42,274 nucleotides of DNA from NCBI GenBank assembly GCA_025358455.1, contig JANYJP010000019.1, forward strand, positions 1 to 42,274. Direction: 5' to 3'. Each line of letters starts with the position of its first letter. Position 1 is the first letter of the stretch. Positions 34,065 through 42,274 of the stretch are shown piece after piece. The DNA is from Bacteroidales bacterium. Lineage in GTDB: Bacteria > Bacteroidota > Bacteroidia > Bacteroidales > VadinHA17. Made by a program: the position numbers and the translations under genes. The notes below the pieces were generated by a model. The model did no database searches, was not told where the DNA came from, and saw only the letters and a program-made list of their open reading frames with translations.

Positions 34065-34955
34065 TTAAACTCTGGTTTTTGCTCGTGTATTCTGAAAAAA
34101 GATTCCAGCAATAATAAGTATTAAACCCAGAGGTGTGGTATAATAAACGGATTCATGAAGAATAAAGTGTACAAAAACAAGAGAAAGGAAAGGAGCCAGA
34201 TAAACCAGGTTACTCACCTTGTCGGTGGTAGAAGCCAGCTTAAGAGCTTTCAGCCAGAAGAGGAATGTTATTCCCATTTCAAAGATCCCAACATAAACTG
34301 ATGCTGCTGCTCCTCTGAACCCGATATCAAGATGCCATTTCCCGGTAATGGTCATTGCTGCAATTAGATACGCTGAGCCAAAAATAAAATTCAGGAGCAG
34401 CTTAACAGCTTCATCCCTTTTATCCCTGACATTTAATATAAAATATAATGCCCAGAATACTGAACTGCCCGTAGCAAGAAAAACACCAGTGATATTGGAA
34501 TGCCCCGGATTAAGAGGATTGCCCTGTGATGAAATGATATAAACGCCTGCAAAACTGATGAAAAGAGCAATAAAACTTTTTCTATCTATCTTTTGTTTCA
34601 GTAGGGGCACTGAAAGGAATACCAGGATAATAGGCCATATCATGTTGAGGGGCTGTGCCACCTGAGCAGGGAGTAATTGATATGCCCTAAGAAGAATCAG
34701 GTAATATATAAATGGATTAATCAACCCTAAGGCAGCAGAGCTGAGAAGTTCTTTAGCGCTTGTTTGTTTTATAAGGTAAGTTTTATTTTCAGCCAGTACC
34801 ACAATCATTAGAACCACAGTACTGGTGATTGCAGCAATTGTTAGCATAGGAAGGATTTCAAGCTCCCCCAGACTGATCTTAAATGCTGTTGGAACTGTGG
34901 ACCAGAATAAGATAGCTAATCCGGCATAAATGTATGATTGTCGGGTTTTATCCAT
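34065..34955 (-). CDS. EamA/DMT-family transporter
   Basis: An inner-membrane protein of 296 residues with about ten hydrophobic segments in two EamA repeats (about 8-140 and 150-285). LAILFWSTVPTAFKISLGELE at the N terminus and YLAPFLSLVFVHFILHESV near the end are typical of drug/metabolite exporters. Substrates of the family range from amino acids to sugars; nothing here narrows it. It begins seven bases after serS ends and is followed by the S41 peptidase, so it is part of the serS run. Confidence 0.88.
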   Translation of the reverse strand: MDKTRQSYIYAGLAILFWSTVPTAFKISLGELEILPMLTIAAITSTVVLMIVVLAENKTYLIKQTSAKELLSSAALGLINPFIYYLILLRAYQLLPAQVAQPLNMIWPIILVFLSVPLLKQKIDRKSFIALFISFAGVYIISSQGNPLNPGHSNITGVFLATGSSVFWALYFILNVRDKRDEAVKLLLNFIFGSAYLIAAMTITGKWHLDIGFRGAAASVYVGIFEMGITFLFWLKALKLASTTDKVSNLVYLAPFLSLVFVHFILHESVYYTTPLGLILIIAGIFFQNTRAKTRV

Positions 34956-34962
34956 GAAAGTT

Positions 34963-36237
34963 TTAACTTATCAGGTCAAATCCTGTATAAGGGATAAGTA
35001 CCGGCGGAATCTTTATTCCATTATCGGTCTGATTATTTTCAAGAATAGCCGCTACAATTCTTGGTAATGCAAGAGCGCTGCCATTTAGTGTATGTGCCAG
35101 TTTTGTCTGCTTGTCACCTTTGTCTTTAAACCTGCATTTCAACCTGTTTGCCTGGAATGATTCAAAATTTGACACCGAACTTACTTCAAGCCAGCGTTTT
35201 TGTGCAGCTGACCAAACTTCAAAGTCATATGTCAGAGCCGATGTAAATGACATATCTCCTCCGCAAAGTCTGAGAATACGGTAAGGCAGCCCGAGTTTGG
35301 AGACGAGTCCCTCTACATGGCTAACCATTTCTTCGAGAGATTTATATGAATGGTCAGGGTGTGCGATCTGTACAATTTCAACTTTATCAAACTGATGAAG
35401 CCGGTTGAGACCTCTTACATGAGCTCCCCACGATCCGGCTTCTCTGCGGAAGCATGGTGTGTATGCAATGTTTTTAACCGGAAGGGCATCTGCATTTAAA
35501 ATTACATCCCTGTATATATTTGTTACAGGGACTTCAGCTGTAGGTATTAAATAAAAATTATCAAGAGTTGCATGGTACATTTGTCCTTCTTTATCAGGTA
35601 ATTGTCCTGTACCAAAGCCTGAATCTTCATTGACCAATATCGGAGGCATCACTTCTCGATAACCTGCTTTTTCGCCTTCATCAAGGAAGAAGTTTATAAG
35701 AGCTCTCTGTAACCTGGCCCCTTTTCCCAGATAGACAGGAAATCCGGCCCCGGTAAGCTTAATACCCAGTTCAAAATCAATTATATCGTATTTTTTAATA
35801 AGGTCCCAGTGGGGTAGGGCTTTATCTGAGAGTTTAGGTATTATTCCGCCTTCTTTTACCTTTAAATTATCATCGGCACCATATCCTTTTGGAACTGATT
35901 CGTGGGGCAGGTTTGGAAGCCTTATAAGTTCACTTTTCAGTTCATTATCTATAGGCATCAGTTTGTCGGTAAGAGATTTGATCTCTTCTTTCAGTGAATA
36001 AGTTTTTTCTTTTGCAGCTTCAGCTTCCTCTTTCTTTCCGTCTTTCATCAGTATCCCGATCTCTTTGGAGATTCGGTTCATCTCTCCCTGCATGGAATCG
36101 GTTTTTACTTGAATTTCACGACGTGAAGCATCGAGTGTAAGAATTTTTTCAACTATTGGTCCGGCTTCGAAATTTTTTACTTTCAGACGTTCAATGATAA
36201 ATTCTTTCTTTTCCCTGATGAGATTTATTGTTAACAT
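34963..36237 (-). CDS. serS: Seryl-tRNA synthetase
   Basis: A class II aminoacyl-tRNA synthetase of 424 residues. The N-terminal tRNA-binding coiled coil occupies about 30-105. The catalytic domain shows TAEVPVTN, motif 2 CFRREAGSWGAHVRGLNRLHQF, and motif 3 within NGSALALPRIVAAILENNQ. It heads a leftward run with eamA, the S41 peptidase and ruvC. The gap to the upstream rpmA contains two hairpin terminators, the nearer ending only about 18 bases before the serS start, so its promoter must lie within or between these hairpins, or serS depends on readthrough. Confidence 0.96.
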   Translation of the reverse strand: MLTINLIREKKEFIIERLKVKNFEAGPIVEKILTLDASRREIQVKTDSMQGEMNRISKEIGILMKDGKKEEAEAAKEKTYSLKEEIKSLTDKLMPIDNELKSELIRLPNLPHESVPKGYGADDNLKVKEGGIIPKLSDKALPHWDLIKKYDIIDFELGIKLTGAGFPVYLGKGARLQRALINFFLDEGEKAGYREVMPPILVNEDSGFGTGQLPDKEGQMYHATLDNFYLIPTAEVPVTNIYRDVILNADALPVKNIAYTPCFRREAGSWGAHVRGLNRLHQFDKVEIVQIAHPDHSYKSLEEMVSHVEGLVSKLGLPYRILRLCGGDMSFTSALTYDFEVWSAAQKRWLEVSSVSNFESFQANRLKCRFKDKGDKQTKLAHTLNGSALALPRIVAAILENNQTDNGIKIPPVLIPYTGFDLIS

Positions 36238-36250
36238 ATCAAGTTTTGAT

Positions 36251-36280
36251 TAAATAAAAAAAGCAGGCTGGATGCCTGCT
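36251..36280 (-). terminator. Intrinsic terminator downstream of rplU-rpmA (distal)
   Basis: On the minus strand a 7-bp stem, AGCAGGC paired with GCCTGCT (36262-36268 with 36274-36280) and a 5-base loop, is followed directly by TTTTTTATTTA. It is a textbook rho-independent terminator and lies just before serS. Confidence 0.8.
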
Positions 36281-36282
36281 GT

Positions 36283-36340
36283 AAAAATATTAAAAAACTC
36301 CCGATAATGCTTTCCTGCAACAGAAAAGAATTTCGGGAGT
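36283..36340 (-). terminator. Intrinsic terminator downstream of rplU-rpmA (proximal)
   Basis: On the minus strand an 8-bp stem (ACTCCCGA at 36297-36304 with TCGGGAGT at 36333-36340) closes a 28-base loop and is followed by TTTTTAATATTTTTA. It lies 22 bases after the rpmA stop. Confidence 0.65.
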
Positions 36341-36362
36341 CTGTAACTTTTACCTGAATTTA

Positions 36363-36623
36363 TTATTCAGTTACCGGTTTAACCGATACATAGGTCTTGT
36401 TATTTTTTTTTCTTTTGAACTCAACTTCACCGTCTGTGAGTGCAAAAAGAGTATGGTCTTTTCCAAGTCCGACATTCAGACCCGGGTTATGCTTAGTTCC
36501 TCTTTGACGGACAATGATGTTTCCTGCTTTGGCTACCTGGCCGCCGAAGAGCTTCACCCCCAGTCGTTTACTTTCAGAATCGCGACCGTTTCGTGAACTA
36601 CCTGCCCCTTTCTTGTGTGCCAT
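36363..36623 (-). CDS. rpmA: 50S ribosomal protein L27
   Basis: A ribosomal protein of 86 residues near the peptidyl transferase centre. The start [20 protein letters not shown], the core GVKLFGGQ and [13 protein letters not shown], and [12 protein letters not shown] are diagnostic. It begins directly at the mature N terminus, with no cleavable extension of the Firmicutes type. It is 38 bases downstream of rplU and is followed by two tandem terminators. Confidence 0.98.
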   Translation of the reverse strand: MAHKKGAGSSRNGRDSESKRLGVKLFGGQVAKAGNIIVRQRGTKHNPGLNVGLGKDHTLFALTDGEVEFKRKKNNKTYVSVKPVTE

Positions 36624-36661
36624 AATTTTATATTTTTATTTGCTAATACTTCTAATTATTT

Positions 36662-37189
36662 TTATTTGCCTTTTGCAGGTTTCTTAGCAGCTGGTTTTTT
36701 TGCTGCCGGGATTTTCTCCGCGACTTTTTTCTCAGAAGCTTTTTTTAACGGGGCTCCTGCTTTCTTTGCGGCTGGTTTTTTAGCTGCTGTTTTCTTTCCC
36801 TTAGCCGGTTCTTCAGCTATTGTTTCATCAGCTACTTTAACTTCAGCTTTTTTCGGAACCACTTTTTTTGGTGAACTTTTCCCATTTATATGGATTATTT
36901 CAAGCTGGGTAAAATTCTGGCGATGTCCGTTTTTAACCCTGTAACCCTTTTTTCTCTTCATTTTGAAAACAATCACCTTGTCGCCTCTGACGTGGTCGAG
37001 AACCTTTCCTCCAACAACAGCATCTTTGATTGTCGGTTCTCCGATAGTGATTTTACCTTCATCCTCAATTAAAAGAACTTTGTCAAATTCGATCTCCTGT
37101 CCTTCTTCCACTTCAAGACGATGGACAAAAATCTTTTTGCCCTCCTCTACTTTAAACTGCTGACCTGCAATTTCTACGATCGCGTACAT
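36662..37189 (-). CDS. rplU: 50S ribosomal protein L21 with long basic C-terminal extension
   Basis: The first 103 residues are a normal L21 (MYAIVEIAGQQFKVEEGKKI, then VKNGHRQNFTQLEI). Residues about 104-175 are an added tail of lysine, alanine and proline with repeated PAAKK, PAKGK and KKAGAP units. L21 normally ends near 103 residues, so the protein is about 70% longer than usual. The tail is probably disordered and could contact rRNA or another nucleic acid; that is inference. It is first in the rplU-rpmA operon, with a strong promoter about 95 bases upstream. Confidence 0.96.
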   Translation of the reverse strand: MYAIVEIAGQQFKVEEGKKIFVHRLEVEEGQEIEFDKVLLIEDEGKITIGEPTIKDAVVGGKVLDHVRGDKVIVFKMKRKKGYRVKNGHRQNFTQLEIIHINGKSSPKKVVPKKAEVKVADETIAEEPAKGKKTAAKKPAAKKAGAPLKKASEKKVAEKIPAAKKPAAKKPAKGK

Positions 37190-37283
37190 CTTATATTTAT
37201 TTTACGTTACTCCGTGAGGCGTACATAATCCTGTGATTACATAACTTTCAGTGGCCCCCGCGGATTTATCCAATTTTGGACTG

Positions 37284-37313
37284 CAAAGATATAAAAATTA
37301 GATTATTTACAAA
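37284..37313 (-). promoter_or_regulatory. Bacteroidota-type promoter of rplU-rpmA
   Basis: On the minus strand TTTG, 18 bases, then an exact TATCTTTG. It is the best promoter match in the window. The transcript would carry a leader of about 85 bases before rplU, which could hold a ribosomal-protein leader, though I could not identify a known one. Confidence 0.8.
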
Positions 37314-37482
37314 CCAATACGTGGAAATATTTAACGGGAACATGAAGTCTTGTTCCTGAACCCGGATTTTAAACTTTTAAAATAAGTGCCTGTCTTGCTT
37401 CTGCCGCGGTCAGTGCAGATTTTATTTTATTAGTGTTGATAAAAAACAATATAGTTATTAAAAGTGTTACTTCTAATATCTT

Positions 37483-37490
37483 TATATTTG
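37483..37490 (+). promoter_or_regulatory. -7 element upstream of the bifunctional nuclease gene
   Basis: An exact TAnnTTTG match (TATATTTG) lies 49 bases before the ATG. I see no TTG at the right -33 distance. Confidence 0.45.
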
Positions 37491-37539
37491 TCTGAGACAA
37501 TAAAAAGCATGTTATTCAATTGAGCTATAAATAATTGAT

Positions 37540-38139
37540 ATGAAGAGAGTAAAGTTAAAAGTTATGGGCATTTCATATAGCCAGACTCAGTCCGGGGCCT
37601 ATGCTTTAATTCTACTTGAAGAAAAGGGCGACAGAAGGATACCTATTATAATAGGCGGGTTTGAAGCTCAGGCGATTGTAATTAAACTTGAAAATCTCGA
37701 TCCGCCTCGTCCGCTTACACATGACCTGTTTAAAAAATTTGCAGATGAATTCAACATTTCGGTTATTGAAGTAATGATATATAAGCTAGAGGAAGGAGTC
37801 TTCTTTTCAAAACTTGTCTGTAATAACGGAGAAAAAGAATATTCTATCGACAGCAGGACATCTGATGCCGTAGCAATTGCTCTGCGATTCGGATGTCCGA
37901 TATTTATTACTGAAGACATCCTTGAAAAAGCAGGAATTACAATAAATCCCGCCGATTCTGAAACTCCTCAGACAAGTGATATTGACAATATATTTGAACC
38001 GGAAAACAATAAGTATGATTCATACACAGATGAGGAACTGTATAAAATAATAGATGAAGCTGTCAAAACTGAGGATTATGAAAGAGCTGCATCTGTCAGG
38101 GATGAGATTGAAAAAAGAAAAAAGAAAAAGAAAGATTAA
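37540..38139 (+). CDS. Bifunctional nuclease (DUF151) domain protein with UVR motif
   Basis: A cytoplasmic protein of 199 residues. Residues 1 to about 135 are a BFN/DUF151 domain: LILLEEKGDRRIPIIIGGFEAQAI, PLTHDLFKKFADEF, and IDSRTSDAVAIALRFGCPIF. Residues about 163-195 form a UVR/UvrBC-like helical hairpin (LYKIIDEAVKTEDYERAASVRDEIEK), ending in a lysine run. The pairing of these domains is common in Bacteroidota and plants. The nuclease activity named for the family rests on few studies, so the role is uncertain. The gene stands alone ahead of GH97. Confidence 0.87.
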   Translation: MKRVKLKVMGISYSQTQSGAYALILLEEKGDRRIPIIIGGFEAQAIVIKLENLDPPRPLTHDLFKKFADEFNISVIEVMIYKLEEGVFFSKLVCNNGEKEYSIDSRTSDAVAIALRFGCPIFITEDILEKAGITINPADSETPQTSDIDNIFEPENNKYDSYTDEELYKIIDEAVKTEDYERAASVRDEIEKRKKKKKD

Positions 38140-38187
38140 CTCTTCCTGTATTCTTATATTATCATAAAAATTAACAGACATTTGAAA

Positions 38188-40137
38188 ATGAAAAAATCGT
38201 TATTGCTTACCCTGTTATTTGCATTACCTGTATGTTATTCTTTTTCAAAAGATTACAAAGTCAGTTCCCCTGATGGAAAGATTACTCTTACAGTAACTGT
38301 TGGCACTGACATAAAATGGTCAGCAACAATACAGGGCAAAGAGATCTTCAACTGCTCAAAAATCGCAATGGTACTTGATAATGGTAAAGTACTGGGGGAA
38401 AATGAAAAGGTTAAAAAAGTAAAGGCCAGTCAGTTGAATGACATTATTAAACCTGTAGTGGCCAATAAAAGATCAGAGATAATTGATAATTGCAACATTC
38501 TGATAATTTCATTTAATGCAGGTTTCTCAGTCCAGTTCAGAGCATATAATGATGGAGTTGCTTATAGGTTTGAAACGTTATTAAAGAATGAAATTATTGT
38601 AAAGAATGAGATATCAGAATATAATTTTCCTTCCGGAACACATTCATGGTATCCTCTTGAAACAAGTTTTATGTCGCATAATGAAAGGACTTTTATCTAT
38701 TCCTCTCTCGACACAATAGGCAAAAAGCACCTTGCCAGCCTTCCGGCACTCTTCCAGATAAATGGGGCGAATGTTCTGATCACAGAATCTGATATTGAAG
38801 ATTATCCGGGTATGTGGCTTCTGGGTGAGGGATCAGGAAAAATATCCGGCACCTGGCCAAAATATCCTGATGCGGAAAAACTCAGCAGGGACCGTGATTT
38901 ACTTGTTACAAGCACTAAAGATTATATAGCTAAAACCAAGGGTACCCGTTCATTCCCATGGAGAGCTTTTGTGATTGCCGAAAACGATGTGAAACTAATT
39001 GAGAGCGACCTGGTCTATAAACTGGCACAACCATGTAAAATTGCGGACACAAAATGGATCAAACCCGGACAGGTAGCCTGGGACTGGTGGAATGCGAATA
39101 ATATATACGGGGTTGATTTCAAAGCCGGGATTAATAATGATACTTATAAGTATTATATCGATTTTGCCTCCCGGAATGGCATTGCATATATTATACTGGA
39201 TGAAGGCTGGTACAACACTGGTAATGTAACTGAGCAGGTTCCGGATATTAATGTTGAAGAACTTTGCAAATATGCTGAAAGCAAACATGTCGGAGTTATT
39301 CTATGGGTTGTATGGAAATCTTTCTGGGATAAAATTGATGAAGCAGTAGTTCTTTATGAAAAATGGGGAGCAAAGGGTGTAAAGGTTGATTTTATGCAGA
39401 GAGATGATCAGAAAGTTGTGAATTTTTACCTCGAAGCAGCAAGAAAAACTGCTGAGCATCACCTTCTTATAGATTTTCATGGGGCATATAAACCAGACGG
39501 ATTGGGGCGTACATGGCCAAATGCACTCACACGCGAAGGAGTAAAGGGAATGGAAAACAATAAATGGAGCAGGGATATAAACCCCAGACACGATGTAACC
39601 ATACCTTTTACGAGAATGGTAGCCGGTCCTATGGACTATACCCCAGGTGCAATGGTAAATATGGATAAGGTCAGCTTTAATCCTGTGTATACACGGCCGG
39701 AAAGTCAGGGAACAAGGGCTCACCAGGTAGCGCTTTATGTTATTTATGAAAGTCCGTTACAGATGCTCTCTGATAGTCCTTCGAATTATATGAAGGAGCA
39801 GGAGACTACAGATTTTATTGTAAAAATTCCTGTAGTCTGGGATGATATTGTTGGACTTGATGGTAAAGTTGGTGAATATCTTCTTCTGGCGAGACGCTCA
39901 GGTAAAGACTGGTTTGTAGGTGCTCTTACAGATTGGACAGATCGCGACATGGAGCTTAATTTATCATTTCTTCCAGCAGGGGATTATATAATGGATATAT
40001 TTCAGGATGGCATTAATGCCGACAAATATGCGAGTGATTATAAGCATTTGAAATCAAACATTAAATCGGGCGACAAAATGAAGATTCACCTTGCACCCGG
40101 CGGTGGCTGGGCTGCAAAAATTTCACCTAAACAGTAA
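38188..40137 (+). CDS. GH97 glycoside hydrolase, probably retaining type
   Basis: An exported enzyme of about 649 residues. I start it at the ATG at 38188; a TTG six bases upstream is the alternative. The signal [20 protein letters not shown] precedes a beta-sandwich (about 25-285) and a TIM barrel: [57 protein letters not shown]97 contains inverting alpha-glucosidases such as SusB and retaining alpha-galactosidases. An Asp in the KVDFM strand is the expected nucleophile of the retaining group, so that assignment is favoured. The protein is predicted periplasmic. It is followed by thyA with a 13-base gap, an unusual neighbour for a glycosidase. Confidence 0.9.
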   Translation: MKKSLLLTLLFALPVCYSFSKDYKVSSPDGKITLTVTVGTDIKWSATIQGKEIFNCSKIAMVLDNGKVLGENEKVKKVKASQLNDIIKPVVANKRSEIIDNCNILIISFNAGFSVQFRAYNDGVAYRFETLLKNEIIVKNEISEYNFPSGTHSWYPLETSFMSHNERTFIYSSLDTIGKKHLASLPALFQINGANVLITESDIEDYPGMWLLGEGSGKISGTWPKYPDAEKLSRDRDLLVTSTKDYIAKTKGTRSFPWRAFVIAENDVKLIESDLVYKLAQPCKIADTKWIKPGQVAWDWWNANNIYGVDFKAGINNDTYKYYIDFASRNGIAYIILDEGWYNTGNVTEQVPDINVEELCKYAESKHVGVILWVVWKSFWDKIDEAVVLYEKWGAKGVKVDFMQRDDQKVVNFYLEAARKTAEHHLLIDFHGAYKPDGLGRTWPNALTREGVKGMENNKWSRDINPRHDVTIPFTRMVAGPMDYTPGAMVNMDKVSFNPVYTRPESQGTRAHQVALYVIYESPLQMLSDSPSNYMKEQETTDFIVKIPVVWDDIVGLDGKVGEYLLLARRSGKDWFVGALTDWTDRDMELNLSFLPAGDYIMDIFQDGINADKYASDYKHLKSNIKSGDKMKIHLAPGGGWAAKISPKQ

Positions 40138-40150
40138 ATTTATTACAGGG

Positions 40151-40945
40151 ATGAAGCAGTATCTTGATCTTCTTTATCACGTTTTAAAGACAGGAAGTGA
40201 GAAGACCGACAGGACAGGAACAGGTACCATAAGTGTTTTTGGTTATCAGATGAGATTTAACCTGGAGGAAGGGTTCCCTCTTCTTACCACAAAAAAATTA
40301 CATCTTAAATCTATTATTCATGAATTGCTCTGGTTTATTTCAGGTGATACAAACACAAAATACCTCAATGATAATGGGGTGAAGATATGGGACGAGTGGG
40401 CGGATAAAGATGGAAACCTCGGACCCATTTACGGGTTCCAGTGGAGATCGTGGCCGGCCGATGGAGGAAAGAAGACAGACCAGCTGTTAAATGTAATTAA
40501 TTCAATTAAAAAATCTCCCGACTCGCGTCGTCATATTGTCAGCGCCTGGAATGTAGGAGAATTAGACAAGATGGCTCTTCCACCATGCCATGTTCTCTTC
40601 CAGTTTTATGTTGCCGGAGGCAGATTGTCATGCCAGCTTTACCAGCGAAGCGCTGATATTTTTATCGGAGTGCCGTTTAATATTGCATCTTATGCCTTGC
40701 TGACACTGATGGTAGCACAGGTTACTGGTCTTAAACCGGGAGATTTTGTCCATACTCTGGGTGATGCACATATCTATCTTAATCATATTGAGCAGGTTAA
40801 GCTGCAACTTACAAGGGAACCATATAAGTTACCGGGGATGGTCATAAATACTGATGTGACTGATATTCTTAATTTTAGGTATGAAGATTTTACATTGACA
40901 GATTATTTAGCTCATCCGCATATTAAAGGTGATATTGCAGTATAA
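40151..40945 (+). CDS. thyA: Thymidylate synthase
   Basis: A cytoplasmic enzyme of 264 residues, the same length as the E. coli protein, that methylates dUMP to dTMP with methylene-tetrahydrofolate. I start it at the ATG at 40151 ([25 protein letters not shown]); an upstream in-frame ATG lies inside GH97 and adds 20 non-family residues. The catalytic cysteine is in [13 protein letters not shown], and [19 protein letters not shown] is the phosphate/dUMP-binding segment. It is 10 bases before folA, the classic pair that regenerates tetrahydrofolate. Confidence 0.97.
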   Translation: MKQYLDLLYHVLKTGSEKTDRTGTGTISVFGYQMRFNLEEGFPLLTTKKLHLKSIIHELLWFISGDTNTKYLNDNGVKIWDEWADKDGNLGPIYGFQWRSWPADGGKKTDQLLNVINSIKKSPDSRRHIVSAWNVGELDKMALPPCHVLFQFYVAGGRLSCQLYQRSADIFIGVPFNIASYALLTLMVAQVTGLKPGDFVHTLGDAHIYLNHIEQVKLQLTREPYKLPGMVINTDVTDILNFRYEDFTLTDYLAHPHIKGDIAV

Positions 40946-40955
40946 CATTTAAGGT

Positions 40956-41444
40956 ATGATTTCAATAATAGTTGCTGTTTCTGATGATTGGGGGATCGGG
41001 AAAGAAAATGAGCTTTTGTGGCACATTTCCGAAGACCTGAAGAGGTTTAAAAGGCTGACTACAGGGAATACAGTTATTATGGGTAAAAGAACATGGGACT
41101 CATTACCCAGACGGCCTCTCCCGGGACGCAAAAATGTTGTTCTTACCGATATTCCAAAAGAGATTATTGAGGAATCAGTAACTGCATACTCAATTGAAGA
41201 TGCTTTAAGTAAATGTGATAAGGAGGAAGAGATATTCATTATAGGCGGAGGGAGTGTCTACAGGCAGTTCATGCCGGTAGCAGACAGGCTGTATATAACA
41301 CATGTTCATAATAAGACGCCGGCTGATGTCTATTTTCCGGAAATTGACCTTAATACATGGGAGGTTGCTGAGAAGGAGGAGTTTCCTTACAGCGAAACTA
41401 ATCCTGTTCCGTATACATATGTGATATACGAAAGAAAATGTTAA
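40956..41444 (+). CDS. folA: Dihydrofolate reductase
   Basis: A 162-residue NADPH-dependent enzyme that restores tetrahydrofolate consumed by thymidylate synthase. ISIIVAVSDDWGIGKENELLWHISEDLKRFK carries the conserved Trp, Asp/Glu-type acid (E in HISEDLK) and substrate loop; TTGNTVIMGKRTWDSLPRRPLPGRKNVVL and IFIIGGGSVYRQFM are the NADPH-binding segments. The length is that of chromosomal DHFR. It follows thyA by 10 bases and likely shares its transcript, possibly with GH97. Confidence 0.95.
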   Translation: MISIIVAVSDDWGIGKENELLWHISEDLKRFKRLTTGNTVIMGKRTWDSLPRRPLPGRKNVVLTDIPKEIIEESVTAYSIEDALSKCDKEEEIFIIGGGSVYRQFMPVADRLYITHVHNKTPADVYFPEIDLNTWEVAEKEEFPYSETNPVPYTYVIYERKC

Positions 41445-41852
41445 AAATGCCTAAGCGAAGTTCTGAACTTCACTTTCAGATATAAGTCTGAGTCCTTGTT
41501 TTTTTATTTATATCCGATACATTTCCCCTCCTTTTGAAGGAAGGAAACTTTTTTACGCAGTTTCTCATTCATCCCCAGAGCTTAACTTGACGGCTATGCC
41601 CATTATGATACTCCTAAAAGTTTTATTATTAGTAGTCCATATACACATTTGCACATCAAGTATTATGACAATTATGTATGTATCTGATAATGTTTGATTT
41701 ATGAAATGTTGTCATTAGCAGAGTTGTATGAGAACACTTACAACTACAATCAAATTAGTTTTTTAATTCATTATTTCTACCTTTATCTGCCACTATAAAA
41801 TAATATGTGTGGTAAAGAAAAGTAAATCATTGGAAGTATATAACGAGTAAGT
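41445..41852. other. Gene-free region between folA and the FkbM methyltransferase
   Basis: About 408 bases. Beyond the weak terminator, two short inverted repeats are present near 41462-41476 (GAAGTT/AACTTC) and 41528-41541 (CCTT/AAGG). The rest is AT-rich with no open frame, RNA gene or repeat that I can support. The right end presumably holds the promoter of the methyltransferase. Confidence 0.45.
41476..41505 (+). terminator. Weak candidate terminator after thyA-folA
   Basis: TCAGA (41476-41480) pairs with TCTGA (41487-41491) over a 6-base loop, and a T7 run begins at 41499. The stem is only five to six pairs, so this is a marginal call. Confidence 0.35.
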
Positions 41853-42274
41853 ATGTCAATAGGAAAAAGGATTATTAAAAGGAACTCCCATAACGGTTTT
41901 TTTAAATCTCTTGCAGGGTTCGGAAGAGCATTGAACAGATTTTATGAAAACAGAAATCATGACATTTACAGTAATGGTGAAATGACAGTTTTAAAAAAGA
42001 TTTCAAAATTTAATCCTTCGGTTATTATAGACGGAGGTGCAAACGTTGGAGATTATTCTTTATTAGTTAATCAAATTATACCTGATTGTAAAATATACGC
42101 CTTTGAGCCTGTGGAGTCTACCTTTCAGAAACTAATGGAAAATAAAAAAGATCATTCCAATATTATTCCCATTAAGAAAGGATTATTTAAAGAAAACTGT
42201 TCATCGGAAATAAATTTTTACATTTCAGATGAGCACTCATCATTATATGACATTCCCGGACTACCTTATGGATC
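41853..42274 (+). CDS. FkbM-family methyltransferase, partial at the window edge
   Basis: The first 140 codons of a methyltransferase that runs off the right edge. The SAM-binding core is clear: PSVIIDGGANVGDYSLLVNQ and IYAFEPVESTFQKLMENK, the motif I and acidic motif II of FkbM proteins. The N-terminal part up to about residue 45 is basic (SIGKRIIKRNSHN). FkbM enzymes O-methylate sugars or polyketides and are frequent in surface-polysaccharide clusters, so such a cluster may begin just right of the window. That last point is inference. Confidence 0.8.
   Translation, partial: MSIGKRIIKRNSHNGFFKSLAGFGRALNRFYENRNHDIYSNGEMTVLKKISKFNPSVIIDGGANVGDYSLLVNQIIPDCKIYAFEPVESTFQKLMENKKDHSNIIPIKKGLFKENCSSEINFYISDEHSSLYDIPGLPYG

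Larger units (their letters stand above)
37190..37539. other. Divergent intergenic region between rplU and the bifunctional nuclease gene
   Basis: About 350 bases without a gene. The left third is the rplU leader and promoter. A 6-bp inverted repeat (GGAACA at 37337-37342, TGTTCC at 37351-37356) has no T run. An exact TATATTTG at 37483-37490 can serve the rightward gene. No tRNA or known riboswitch was recognised. Confidence 0.5.

Noticed and set aside
36615-36944. An open frame on the plus strand across the rplU tail, giving a Phe/Ala-rich protein.
   Set aside because: It is the antisense shadow of the lysine/alanine repeats in L21 and has no independent features.
40091-40150. A 20-residue longer start for thyA.
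   Set aside because: The extension overlaps the GH97 coding end in another frame and has no thymidylate synthase similarity; the ATG at 40151 gives the standard length.
41445-41852. A possible RNA gene or attachment site in the gap after folA.
   Set aside because: No tRNA-like cloverleaf, long direct repeat or conserved RNA motif could be found by eye; only short weak inverted repeats.

Overview
The window is AT-rich bacterial DNA, almost certainly from the Bacteroidota. Four observations point that way. Several genes are preceded by TAnnTTTG-type -7 promoter elements, and the rplU and greA promoters also have the upstream TTTG. I see no consistent Shine-Dalgarno sequences. Families typical of the phylum are present: a DUF4369/TlpA lipoprotein pair, a GH97 glucosidase, a fused GT3-GT35 glycogen synthase/phosphorylase and a SiaB-like kinase. 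Finally, many predicted lipoproteins carry a short L-x-x-C lipobox. No rRNA, tRNA, CRISPR array, insertion sequence or phage gene was found.

Layout. (1) 1-5504, signalling: the 3' end of an NtrC-type regulator, an archaemetzincin, a leftward operon (PhcB-like methyltransferase, six-TM hybrid histidine kinase, single-domain response regulator), and a divergent protein with two SiaB-like domains. (2) 5501-8625, envelope: lpxH and two tandem DUF4369/TlpA-like lipoproteins, one without the first active-site cysteine. (3) 8810-19831, storage glucan: debranching enzyme, GT4, GH57 amylase and a 1407-residue GT3-GT35 fusion run rightward; a eukaryote-type branching enzyme faces them. (4) 19979-26863, a second glycan cluster whose product I cannot name: a GT4 fused to an (alpha/alpha)6 domain, facing a leftward operon of GH130, PIG-L deacetylase, GT4 and a GH100-like glycosidase. 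(5) 27017-32127, housekeeping: ribF, ahcY, a degenerate Rieske-like lipoprotein, a small basic exported protein, greA, a HIT protein and a ComF protein. (6) 32145-37189, leftward: rplU-rpmA closed by two tandem terminators, then serS-eamA-S41 peptidase-ruvC. (7) 37540-41444, rightward: bifunctional nuclease/UVR protein, GH97, thyA, folA. (8) 41445-42274: a 400-base gene-free gap, then an FkbM methyltransferase cut by the window edge.

How it works together. Region 3 should make, branch, debranch and phosphorolyse an intracellular alpha-glucan. Region 4 probably makes and recycles a separate soluble glycan or glycoconjugate that has an N-deacetylated sugar. The methyltransferase-kinase-regulator operon has the gene order logic of the Ralstonia phcBSR quorum-sensing locus. 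It and the region 4 cluster are the best candidates for undescribed biology here. A further structural oddity is that four of the six convergent gene pairs overlap by exactly four bases through interleaved stop codons.
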